Shown here piece by piece: positions 50,901 through 62,000 of a DNA stretch of 64,000 nucleotides (position 1 is its first letter; the number at the start of each line of letters is the position of its first letter). The notes beneath the pieces were generated by a model, which ran no database searches, had not been told where the DNA came from, and saw only the letters and a list, made by a program, of their open reading frames with translations. A program made the position numbers and the translations under genes. Source of the stretch: Cardiocondyla obscurior (Eukaryota > Arthropoda > Insecta > Hymenoptera > Formicidae); assembly GCF_019399895.1 (NCBI RefSeq), contig NC_091874.1:5768501-5832500 (forward strand). Direction: 5' to 3'.

Positions 50901-51684
50901 TGATATAACAGTAATGATACGGCGTCCATTCGCGACATTCGTTCGTTTAATTAAACTCTAATTCATAGAGACATCAACGACGGTATCGTTCCGTCGCAAC
51001 CGCGCTTTTCTACGATGCCAACGATCGCTACCTTCGATCGAGAGATCGGCGAGTAGCAAAGAGGACGCCGAGTACGTGCATCGAAAATCGTGTCGGGCCG
51101 CAGGAATGCGGGATGAAAAGGATACACATCGAAGAAATCGTGCGGCGCGCGCGCGCGAGCTCACATGAAGAAACCGGTCGTTCCGCACGCGGGATTTTTG
51201 CGCCACCTTGCAAGAGAGCGGCGATGAAACGTTACTCGGGTCCTCGGTAGACGGCGGACGAGCCGGACCGGGACGTCTCTTTGCGCACCATTTTGAGACA
51301 TCGGGCGAGTCGCCCTTAGCTCTGGGTCAGAGCACTGGGTAACGGCATTGCCCGGCCACGTGCGTTCCCGCCGCGATATCTGGGTTATAATGTAATAATT
51401 ACCTACGCAGACGTACCGATCTACCTGTCCCCTTTCGTCCCCCCAGAGATTCCCGCGTCGCGTTCCCCGTGATCTCGCATCAAACGAGAAGCAATAATAC
51501 CCGTAAGCCCCCATTCACCGTCTTTCTTTCGTCTCGGAGAACGCCACAATCGGCATCGGACGCCGTTACGGCAATCGCGCTCGCTCGCAAATCCTTTCGC
51601 GTAAGACCTTTAAAAAAAAAGTATCGCATTCACACTCACCCCCTTCAGCAGGAGACAGGCTAGGATACAAATTCGCAGCTGCAT
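47959..51684 (-). CDS. dyl: ZP-domain transmembrane protein, dusky/dusky-like
   Basis: I read two coding exons: 51684-51640 (15 codons, M-Q-L-R-I-C-I-L-A-C-L-L-L-K-G) and 49644-47959. They are joined in phase 0 (GTGAGT donor; gttcttccag acceptor), giving 576 residues. The large frame has no ATG at its 5' end; the leader exon supplies it and completes the signal peptide (…LLLKG-LARA|EE). A Pro/His-rich spacer leads to a ZP module at about 144-401, with highly conserved segments such as IVSLDVKCEKS, FSKGHYSN, EVWDQARKLRC, MQIQVGKGPWASEV and AFKFPDSMEVHFQC, ending in CRYQCPEQC. A furin-type site RDERRRKSR (about 452-460) and a membrane span (about 521-545) follow. The ZP sequence is of the dusky/dusky-like type, needed in flies for denticle, bristle and wing cuticle shape; dusky itself is not excluded. 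The ZP module is uninterrupted by introns, unlike its convergent paralogue. Confidence 0.9.
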
Positions 51685-51722
51685 ATCTCGTCGGTGTCCA
51701 CGGTGGAGCACTCTCTGGATGG
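51685..51722 (-). other. 5' untranslated part of the dusky-like leader exon
   Basis: On the minus strand an acceptor with a good pyrimidine tract (gcatttttcag) ends at 51723, so the leader exon spans 51722-51640 and starts with 38 untranslated bases before the ATG at 51684. At least one further upstream noncoding exon must exist; I could not place it. Confidence 0.6.
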
Positions 51723-52341
51723 CTGAAAAATGCACGCGTTGAATTTAAATTCGTCCGCACGTTAGGCACGCATGATTCTCCGTGAATCTCACCCACCTGT
51801 AACGACACCTGCAATCATGCGTTCGGGTTAGCCGTGGATAGTCGAGAGATCGTCCTTCGCAGAACCGCCGCGCTACAACTGAGATCTGAAATCAGAGTAA
51901 TAAATCGGAGATCAATCACGATCGAAAGAATTTTTCGGAAAAGCGTCGGGTGTTAAATTCATCGTCGGCGAAGACGATTGCGTTAAACGTGTTCATTGTT
52001 AATCGCCGCTCATTTCCGCTTCCTTACGGGACAACCCGTTGCCGATCTCGCTCGTGTTTGATCGCCAATTATCAAGCGGCATGTTCGCCTCGTGCAGCCA
52101 CTAAACCACCTGTCCCAAATTCCTCTCGAATGTCCGGGTTTTCGCTCCGTTACTCCGTTGTAAACGTGAAACCGCGGTCGCGATCTATCGAAGTCAAATT
52201 CGCTAAATTTGCAGGCACGCACGAGAAAGCTGGACGTGTGTAAGTTCCACACGTACAGTCGTCACGTAAGTCTTACTCGAGATAATGAACTAAAATAATC
52301 TTGTTGTCGGAGGCTAATTTTATTATCACACGTATGTTTCA

Positions 52342-52374
<33 letters not shown>

Positions 52375-55300
52375 GGAGTTAATACTCTTGAAACGGAAGT
52401 CTCTCCTCACTCAGTTATTTTTAAGACCGTATATAATGCGTAATTCTTGAGCCTTGTTAATTATTGACATTAACACAGTTATTTTTATATTAAACATCTT
52501 CGATCTTTAAATTAAAATTCTATGAAACCTAAAACGATTCCGGTTTCACCGGTGTAACGACATATGGCGCGACCGCTTTCGCGCCCGCATGAAAGAGAAA
52601 AGCCAGAAACGATATGCAAGACGACTGTGCGGTAATGTGCAATCGGTGTCTGAGCGGTATGTCCGACGTTTTATGAATGTAGGCAAGTAGGCTCCCGCCG
52701 ATCAACGCTCGACCGCACGCGCGCACACGTGGAGCTCGAGTCAAAAGGACCAACCGGTTGGCCGGGCGCGGCCGCCGGCTATCTGTCCAGTTTGCGAATT
52801 TGGTACTTTGTACACGTACAACGTTGATCTAAAATCGTACGGTCCCCGTGATCGAATTCCCAAAAACTTCTTTCCGCAGAGCGATTCTCTGTTGCGAATT
52901 AATATTGAGAGACCGGCGACGTCGGCACTTAAAATAATCTGTCATCGGATGACAGTTTTGATCCTTGTCGAATAAAATTTACATTTAACGCTATAATTAA
53001 CCAGAACTCGCAAACCAGAGCGCCGCGAATTTCTCAAGACGCGACGCGCTGATTATTGCAAGGTAGCTCGAAGAGACGACCGCCAGACGGGAAAAAGCCG
53101 CGAAGTCATTCGATCGTATCGTATATTATCTATTATTCCGCTCTCGCGATTCATGTCACGACGTACCTCGACACCTGTTCCGTCTATCGCGAGTAGGCCT
53201 TTACCCGAATAAAAATCACCGCCAGCTGTTTACATGTCTCCCGTGCCGCGATGAACCCGTAGGCCACGGGCACGTCGAAGATGTGGCCTGGTGCCAAATA
53301 CATATAACGGTTCCGTCGATGTTGTAATTCCGAAGTCGGGCATTCGCATAATCAGCTACCTAATAGCGACCTATATAGAACGAATAGAAGCTCTTTTCTA
53401 CTTCCTCGTCCTCCTTTCTCATTATCTTCTATTGCACGTGACGGAAGGAGATCGTGTCATAAATAAAATCCGCTAATTCGAAAAGGAGCTTATTAAACGC
53501 GCGTTAATGAATTTACGCTAATGGCCACGTCTTAATAGATTCGTCGACAACGGTAGTCTAATATTTCGTTTTATTTATTAATTTCTTTTTAAGGAAAAAT
53601 TATGTTACTTTAACAATTACTTTACAAATCTCGAGCGCGCACTCAGCATACGATCTCGCAAATATAAATCGGTCCACGGTGCAAGTCAATCACACATCGA
53701 AATTAATATTACAGCCGTCTTTTATCTCTTTTATTCGGCACACGCATGATCGTGCATATCGTAAAAAAAAAAAAAAATAAAAATTTACGGTCTACTTCTT
53801 TTAATATGCCCCGCCTCGTTTGGTCACGCTGTTCGCACAATGGTGTATGAAATACGCACGCTTTTTAATTACCGTGCAATTTTAATTGACAAAGTCGCGA
53901 CCGATTTTACAGCCGCGTTTTTCCGTTCTCGTCTCGAGCGCGCATATCGATTCGATACCGTCATGCGTTTACGAGATCGAGCCGATGGACGTGAAGAATC
54001 GTGATGGATTTTAAAGGAATTTCGATATTACGAAATAAAAGATCGTTGGACGATGTCGTTCCACCGTCGTGCTCGGCAAAGCGGAAACGGTCACCACGTG
54101 GCTGACTATATCGCGTCTCCTACGGCGAGACGTATAATTTCTCTCAATGAGCTCGCGCCCCTGCCGTTATTAGCGCATTAACGAGGCACAAAACGATGAC
54201 GTGCGACTTGCCTCTAATAACTTAATCAGTGACGTGGCGCTAATTGGATTATGTCCCGCGCAACGCGGCCGGTCGTTAACTGCGGCACGTACGTTCGCCG
54301 AAGCCCAAGAAGCGCGTTTAATAGCCGCGAATTATCTACAACGACGTTTTCACCGTGCACACACGAGCCGCGTATTTGGGGATTAAATTCGCACCGTACT
54401 TTGCGCGTTATGGTCTGGACCTGTCAGCGCAGCAGAACCAAGTTCCTTTATCAAAGTAATACTGTCTTTTCACCGTTTACTTTTTTTTTTTCTTTTTTTT
54501 CAATTTATGTGATTAAAAAAAAATTTTTTAACCGCGCTCAAAAACGACAGACGCGGCGACCGGTCGTTCGATCTCCAAATTCGACATTGGCGACGCGATA
54601 TCTTACTTCTCTGAGGCGACAGCCAAGCGAATCCGGATGCAAGTGGCCGCCAACGTGCACGAGCCCTCTTCGGACAAGTCAGGTGAGCGAGGATTACTGA
54701 ATGGAGCCGCTACATCGATCGGGATCGCCGTCGAACGTCAGGGCCCCGCCGCACAGCCGCCGAACTTTGCGCGGTCCGGTGATCCGCGTGCGTGGACGAG
54801 ATTGGCGAACGTACCGCGAGCGGTGAAGCGCGAGTCGCGACGGTCTCTCGAGCGTACTTCGTAAGAGCTTTCGGATGCTCCGTGCGGACGACTGATCATC
54901 TCGTGATGACGCGACGCGATCCTCCGCGACGTTCGCGACAGCTAGAGAAAGAGACGGCGCGCCGATCTCGGAGGTGCACGCGAGAACTCGAGGAGTCGGA
55001 ATAGGGTACACCTGTCCGATATACGGCGTATACTACAAACGCGCGTAGCGGCCCGCCCCCTGACCCAGACAGCTGGTACAGTTATATAGGTCCCTCGCGC
55101 GCGGAGCGGAGGATATCTCGCCTCGTTCCCGCCGCATTCGCCATGAGCCTGCGACTCGATCAACGACGCCGGCAGGCGATCGTTCTTGCACACGTCCGCG
55201 CGTGGAAACGAGAAAAGAATCCGCGCGCTCCTCACGTGCCGCTTCGTGCGGCAGTAGTCTATCGCCGCTAGCGCGATATCGCTCGAGGCTCAAATGCAAA

Positions 55301-56454
55301 ATGGTACACGTCGGATAACTGATATCGCAATGAAACTTAACGAAGCTCGGCGATGATAATTGGAGTATTTAACGAGGCAGTCTCTAACGATATAATAACA
55401 TCTCGTCAGCTATCTGGCGTACATTTATGCACGCGTTCTCCGGCGCACGTGTCTACATACATTAGGAAAGCGTTGACGAACAAGATTTGCTTTTACGAAA
55501 TAAGTACCCCTGGTCTTTTTGCAATCGCTTGCGTCCACGCATCGTGTCGTCAACGTTCTTATTCCGAAAAAAAAAATGAGTGATTTGCTAATTGTTGTAA
55601 AATTAAAAATTAAAAAATTTTTTATTTAAAAAATTAGCGACGGATTTTATATTTCGTACCAGCTATGGTAGGCCTACTCGTTCTTATCACTTATCGCGAA
55701 CATTAGCGCCACCTGAGATTCCTACACGGAGATACAGTATTCCGTTCGTTTCTCTTCTACCGTCGTTAGGATTCATTCCAACACCTGCCTCCACCTTACA
55801 TCCCGGTTGGTGATAATTTATCAATTGATGATTACGTGAAAAGTACATTTATCAGCATAGCATATCAAATCATTTTTATTGTTAAACATTAATTTATTTT
55901 ACTTTAAAAAAATTTTATTATTAAAAATTCGTATTAAATAAATACTAGATAAAATATATGATAAAATATATTTTACATTTTATATATCTCTTTCGGTGCA
56001 CGATTTTTTAAAAAAACAATTTTATTCTAATAATTATTTGATTAAAATATGAAAGAAAAAAAATTAATGTGTAGAGCAGGGTGAATAATAATTATTCGAT
56101 ATGCGTATGCTGTGGACCGTAACAAGAGTATATATTACAAAAAACATGTTATGTAAATGACTGCTAGGAATATTGAAATCTTAAAACATTTTACAGTTTG
56201 TCCCGCAAAGATTTATATGAACATGTGCATTGCGCTCCATAGAGCACTTGATTAATATGACGTTTATATGTTCGTTTAACTTCATTTGGCATTTACGATG
56301 GATACGATTGCATACGAATTACGTACATTTATCAAAGATCGAGTATCAGGAAAATATTCACGTTGATTACAGTCTATGATTAGGTTCTCATTAACTGCAG
56401 TGATCCCGTCCGATCAGTTTTCATTAGAACCTGTAGCGCAGAACGACATAAAAC
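51723..56454. other. Upstream region of the dusky-like gene; no other supported gene
   Basis: This probably holds the promoter and 5' noncoding exon of the minus-strand ZP gene. A CpG-rich block at about 54,540-55,280 is the best promoter candidate; overlapping open frames there look like composition artefacts. On the + strand, an ATG at 54637 followed by 16 open codons and a GTGAGC donor at 54682 could be the first exon of something else, but no second exon was found. A poly(A) run of 26 is at 52344-52369. The last 800 bases are AT-rich. Confidence 0.4.
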
Positions 56455-57420
56455 ATGAAAGTCATAAATATATTGCTCGTTACTCTGTCACTTTTGCTAG
56501 TGAGTACTATCTTTGAATAATTTATTTTTTCTACGTTATTCGTACTAAAGACTTCCTTTATTATTGCAAGATTGAAGCTGCGTCTCTCGTTACTACGTAA
56601 ATTACATTTTAAACTGTAGCATTCAAGTTTTTCATATCTTTTCTATTTATATTATATTAGCATAAATACAATTTCAATTCATTTGCATTTTAGATATATT
56701 AAAAATTATATTTATGAAACTTATCTTCTTGTTTTCATTTTCTGTGCATGTTGGAGTGCAAACGAACATTAAACGAGATTGTCGCCGACAAACAAACGTT
56801 TCTTGGGGTATATGAATATTTCATTTATTACTCGAACATTGAGAAAAATATTCTTTCTAATTGCTTTCTTTGTTTCAGATTCTTTGAAGCAACTGAAGAC
56901 CGGTAACATTGAACAAAATGATATAAAATTAAAATGTTATTTGAGATGCTTTATGATAAAAAGTGGCATTCTTAATGAGAATAACAATGTGGATGTTGAA
57001 AAAGCTCTACGTCATCTCCCACGCAGTATGCAAGAGTCGTCGAAAAAAATTCTCAATCGATGCAAATCGATTCGTAAGTCTTGTTATATTTAATTACTTT
57101 CTCGAACAACGAAAACTCAATAAATAATTATTGCAACATTTTAAAATATACACGTTCCATTTTTTTTTCTTTTTTTTTCTTTTAAAATAAAATTTAAAAG
57201 ACAAGAATGGATTGTCGATAACAAATTAATAAGAAAATTTATTTTTAGAAACGAAGAACGATTGTGATAAAGCTTTTCAAATAGCTGCATGTTATATTAA
57301 AGCACAACCTGATGTATATAAATTTTTCTTATTATCATTATTATCAGAAGGTATTTTTATATATGTAAAACTCACGTAAGAATTATGTTTCAGATCCTGA
57401 AAAGCGTATCGTTTGTTTAA
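56455..57420 (+). CDS. Odorant-binding protein (PBP/GOBP family)
   Basis: I read five exons: 56455-56503, 56757-56807, 56879-57073, 57249-57313 and 57394-57420, all with GT-AG borders and consistent phases, giving 128 residues. A hydrophobic leader (about 1-18) precedes a mature protein with the six classic cysteines: C25, C53, C57, C95, C104 and C113, spaced x27, x3, x37, x8 and x8, as in insect odorant-binding proteins. KCYLRCF and CDKAFQIAAC are family hallmarks, and the last exon adds the usual short hydrophobic tail (ILKSVSFV). It should be secreted and bind small hydrophobic ligands in sensillar lymph or other fluids; the ligand is unknown. AATAAA lies at 57549-57554. The first junction is the least certain: it uses a donor inside GTGAGTACT (GT at 56504), and an in-frame ATG at 56714 offers another leader. 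Confidence 0.88.
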
Positions 57421-57929
57421 AAATGATTGCTCTGAGTTCAAATCTTTGTGAAGCATTATAAAATATAAGTAGAAATAGCAGTACACGCAGAGTACATACG
57501 ATATGGATGTACAGAAATATTATTTTACTGAAATTAAATTACGTAAACAATAAAGAAACATGTAATTTTTTTTTCCGCTTGCATTATTGACAAGAAAACG
57601 TATAAAAATTACACTTTTCGTAATTCCTTTTGCTTCTCTCTTATCGCTTTTAAAACATAGAAACTACGACGAATAATACAGTCATAACTCCTTATATGAC
57701 AGTATAATAAACTTAATGTTACAAACGCAACACCCTTTATGTTTGCAAAAGCTCCCTAGACAAAAGGATGCCGGCGGTGGAAAAAAAAAAAAAAAAAATG
57801 AAGACCATAGTAACGCTGTAGTGTTTATTTCTAAACTCACGTTGCACATTAACTTTCAGGCGATATACGTTTGGTTGTAATCTCAAAATTGTTTCCCGTG
57901 CAGTAAAAATTCCGCGTTAAAAATTCATC

Positions 57930-58904
57930 ATGTGCGATCATTGTGCGTAAGTGGCATTTATACGTGCGTCCCGTAATCTCCCGTGCTAGTCTAAACATCT
58001 TGTTTCGCGATGTAGCAATAATATCGTGCATGTATGCACGTATTAAACTCTGTGTATTACGATTATGCATATAACCGATATTGCCTTTTACAGTAATATT
58101 ACCAGTCAAAAGGAATACGCCGGACAAGTGACCTGTCGATGCAAGTGAGTTTTCATACATGTAGATTTATAAAATTGTCAATACGCGTAAATAACGTACA
58201 TGCATTATGCATTATGTTTGCGCAGTGGCGAGAAAAAGAACAGCGTGGTCAGCAAGGAAAAGGATTTCTCCGGATGCTGTAGCAAAAGGTAAGAATTCCG
58301 ATAATCCATTTAAATTCGAGAGCTATTTAAACCTATATGGCCCCCTGGTTGCTTAACAATAATGACACACGCGTCGTAATACTCAGAGATTTTGGTAATT
58401 GTGCTATTTTAACTCGACTAAATGTATAGAGGAAAAGAGAAGCGCGGAGGAAGTTGCGGTGCTAAATGTTGCGCGGGTACAAAGGAGCGTGGCGGATGCT
58501 GTAGCGATCCCGCTACGGATCCAAAGAGTTGCTGCCCGGCGGATAAAAAATCTACCAATGGCCCTGCCTAACGACAAGGTTAAAGGTGGCCATATAGGCT
58601 ACTTTGAATGAATTAATAAATTTATTTTATTCGGCCAGTTTATAAATTTCGTTCGAGTTTAATACACCTACGATTATTATAATCGTGTTCATTGACGACC
58701 TAAGGATGATTAATCTGTTTTTATTTTTTATTCTTTTTTTTTATCAGAGCGCGAGAAGCTGCCGGTGGTTGCTGCTTGTCTGGTTGTTGCAAAGACATGA
58801 AAAATGAAAAGAACGAGAGAGATTCGGGAGGTGCGGATTCCGCCCCGCGGCCGAAAGACGCCGCTCGCCGTCCAAAAAGATCCGGTACCGAAAATATGAA
58901 ATAA
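57930..58904 (+). CDS. Cysteine-rich metallothionein-like protein with two alternative last exons
   Basis: Three shared exons (57930-57946, 58094-58144, 58226-58288) encode residues 1-44, starting M-C-D-H-C and containing TCRC and GCCSK. They can splice in the same phase to either of two terminal exons. Exon 4a (58430-58571) adds 46 residues with CGAKCC, GGCC and SCC groups (90 residues, 13 Cys in all). Exon 4b (58748-58904) adds 51 residues with GGCCLSGCC and a long charged tail (95 residues, 10 Cys). Each has its own stop and its own AATAAA (58615-58620 and 59011-59016). The small size, paired cysteines and many lysines suggest metal binding in the cytosol, as in metallothioneins, but spacing matches no class I can name and Tyr and Phe are present. 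There is no signal peptide. The first exon has a perfect GTAAGT donor. The start could be part of a longer 5' exon beginning near 57860. Confidence 0.7.
58615..58620 (+). terminator. Polyadenylation signal for the exon 4a form
   Basis: AATAAA lies 44 bases after the exon 4a stop codon and 127 bases before exon 4b, so the short transcript could end before the second terminal exon. Confidence 0.5.
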
Positions 58905-59010
58905 CTTTGAAAAAAAAACTATTTTATTCCAATTACGTAATTTGAATCATTTTTCCCCGGTTTTCTGCATGCACATTTTTTTGCCGTGAGATGTGAAATA
59001 TTTTTTGGAT

Positions 59011-59016
59011 AATAAA
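59011..59016 (+). terminator. Polyadenylation signal for the exon 4b form
   Basis: AATAAA lies about 107 bases after the exon 4b stop codon, consistent with an independent 3' end for the longer form. Confidence 0.5.
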
Positions 59017-59029
59017 GATACTCATTTCA

Positions 59030-62000
59030 TTCCAAACTTTTATTCGAAAAATACAGCCGCTACGTTTCGTTTACCGCTGTAAATCCGCGAAGGATTTTAT
59101 TTTTTATTCGAGTTATTATGCAAATGTAAAAACGGCCCGGTCGTTTGTGCACCGAGTTTGCAGGATGTAAATATTCCACATGCCTTTGAATCGATCGCCG
59201 ATATAATCAGGCTTAACGTACACGCTAAAATCAAGTGACAACAATTTGCAAATATATTGGTCTATTATGCATCCCACTCTATTTGACTTTATGATCATTA
59301 TCATATAAAATTAATGGTAATACGTTAAACAGAATGTACATTATTAACAATTAACCGACAAGTGCAGAAAATGGGATACACAACGCGCGTAATTAACTAA
59401 AAGAATAAAATGTTTGTCGTCGTTCTTTAAATATAGCTATATGTAAAATGAACATCCCTCGATTCCTTTCCGTCGCTTCAAGCGGCACGGACGAAAGCCC
59501 CTAAATTACAGAACGTGTCAAAGAACAGGGATTGCAATTGCGCAATATGTCCACGGCCTATCGCGGGCGATAGATAAGAGCGAGAGCGGCGTCGGGGCGG
59601 CGGTAAGGGATAATCGGCGGCTAAAAAAACCGGCGTTCCGTGACGTCATACGTAAGGAAAAATGTACATACGTCACGCGTCTGTGTATATCCGTGACGCA
59701 CGTGCAAGAAACAGGGTGCTCGGAGCAAAAGTTGATAAGGGCGAAAGTGCGTGTGTGTGCGCGCGGGGGTGATGCGGCTTGACGCGGCTCGATGCGGCGC
59801 GCAAGCGCGACGGGTGCAGAGCTTTCGAGCCACGCGATGGTAGCAGTTGGCCTTCCAATACCGCGAAACACGTCCCGTGCTCGCTCCCGTTGTGGAGCGC
59901 ACCGCCGAGCCTGAACGTGCCGCGCTTTTTTTTTTCCGCCCGCCCGACGTGTACCTACCCTACGTGCGCGCCCGGAGCAGGGACCCGGGGAACGTTGCCG
60001 AACGTCTATTTTCACCCTACTACGGCCAAGCGCCCTCGTGCCCGCTCCCATTTGACACTGACACAGGTACCTAAATCACGGCGAAACGCCGACCACCGTT
60101 ATCACCTGTGCCACTCGAGCCACTCGTGATCGCATCGATTGGCGATTGGGAGAGATCCGAACCTTGAGAGCCCACGTGCGAACGTGATATGTGAGATTAG
60201 AGGACAATTAACGCTCGTTAACTGGCGCGATAAGTCGCTAATGAAGAACGTCGGCGGTATCCGCGTGCTTTCCTCACCGGAAGAATTTACAATCGGTTCG
60301 TAGTATAAAAATAATAATGCATAATAGCGCGCACTTACTTGCGCGATGTCATCTTTATTTAACGGCTGACTTTACTGTTACCGCCGTTGTAAAAAAGAAT
60401 TTTTTACTTTAGAATCTCTATTATGCATGGCATGGATTTTTTCAAATGATAATAATATCGGTTTAATTCGCGCGAAAAAGCAACATTTAATTATCGAGTC
60501 TTATCAATTAAGTATTTATCAGTAAAAGGGGAGGATCTACTTATTTTAATTTTCACTTTCAATTTTTATTTCCTTTTTCAAATATCCCACCTCATTATTA
60601 GATTCTTAAAGAAACAACTCTTTCAACGCATAAATACCAAAACTATGGTGTAAAAAAAATTTTAATTACAACCCGAGCTAAGGGTTTAAATTAGAAAAGC
60701 AAGTAAGGATCCCCTAGGGCTTAATGAGTTAATAACGCTTACAAAAAGCTTCATGTCGAGTTAAAAAATAGTAAATTTCACTTTCTTATAATTTTCTTTG
60801 TTAATATTAAAAAAAAAAAAAAGCCGCGAACCTGTTACATGCACATGAGTATCAATTTTGCTTCAGTTTCTTTTTAATTTACTCCAGAAACTCAAGCGTT
60901 AATTAACGAACATGCAAAGCGTTTGCCGAGTAGCCGCTTAATATTTTTTATGGGCATTATTATGAAGTCTCATCATTTTTACTTCTTTTTAATAACATAT
61001 TTAAACTGTCCGAATAAAAGAATATTTTACATGGATTTTCGAGATGATGTATTACATGAAAAAGATTAACGATTTGTGACGGTAAAACGCTCCAAGATGC
61101 ACAGCGGATACGAAGCGGATAAAGTTGATCGTGTCAATGTATGCACAGTAGACACTTTAAACATTATGAATACACTAGTGGCTAGCCGTAGTCGTTTTAT
61201 TTTCTAACTCTTATCTATCCCTTTCTTTTTAATGTTGAAACGTTATTTTAATTTTCAACGTCCGGCACACTTCATTGAAAATGCACATCGTAACGTTTAG
61301 AACTTTTCGAGGCGTTATCATTTATAGTACGTCGATACGATGAGAATAGGAGCAAGACGACGAGCGTCCATTGATGTTAGATGAGATAGGATTATCAAAA
61401 ATTGAAAGCTTATCGAAAGAATAATCGCTTCTCAAAGGCCACGTGGATCAATTATCATTTCTTGGAGAGCGAAAATAACAAGTAAAAGTACATTTTAATA
61501 ATGTAAAACTCTGTGCAAACAATCGCAGATAGAGATGTAGCTTCCTAGTTGGATAAAAAAAATTGGATTTATACGATGATTAAAAAAAAGTTCAAAATCG
61601 ATACTAGTACGACATGAAATTGTACATAATAGTAACTACATTCGCGCGTTCTTGTAAATTGCACTTGTAATTCTCAGGTTAAATCGCGTGTCTCTAATCG
61701 TATAAAAATGTAAAAGAACGAGAGGATTTAACTGTGCCGGTACGGTGAAAAGTCACTTTGTTCCGATTCAAAGATTTTCTATGAAAATTCCACGTATTTT
61801 TGCGCCGTTAATTATCCGCCGTGCACACGAACGCAAAAATTGTAATAAAATAGAAAATATAAAAAAAAATAAAACGCAGAGATATTTCATCTGGCTTGAC
61901 CTCTGTCAGCCATAAAATTTCCCGGAGCGGACTTACATATGTTAGAACAGATTTCATGTTTGGATTCATGTACGACTTACTCTCGCTGTAGCGCTATGAA

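Noticed and set aside
57314..57379. Read-through end of the odorant-binding protein (residues VYKFFLL…)
   Set aside because: Splicing at 57313 to 57394 gives a typical short family tail (ILKSVSFV) in phase and a normal 80-base intron, so the read-through looks like intron sequence.
59518..60051. 177-codon open frame on the minus strand
   Set aside because: CpG-rich sequence poor in stop codons; very Arg-rich, with open frames on the other strand too.
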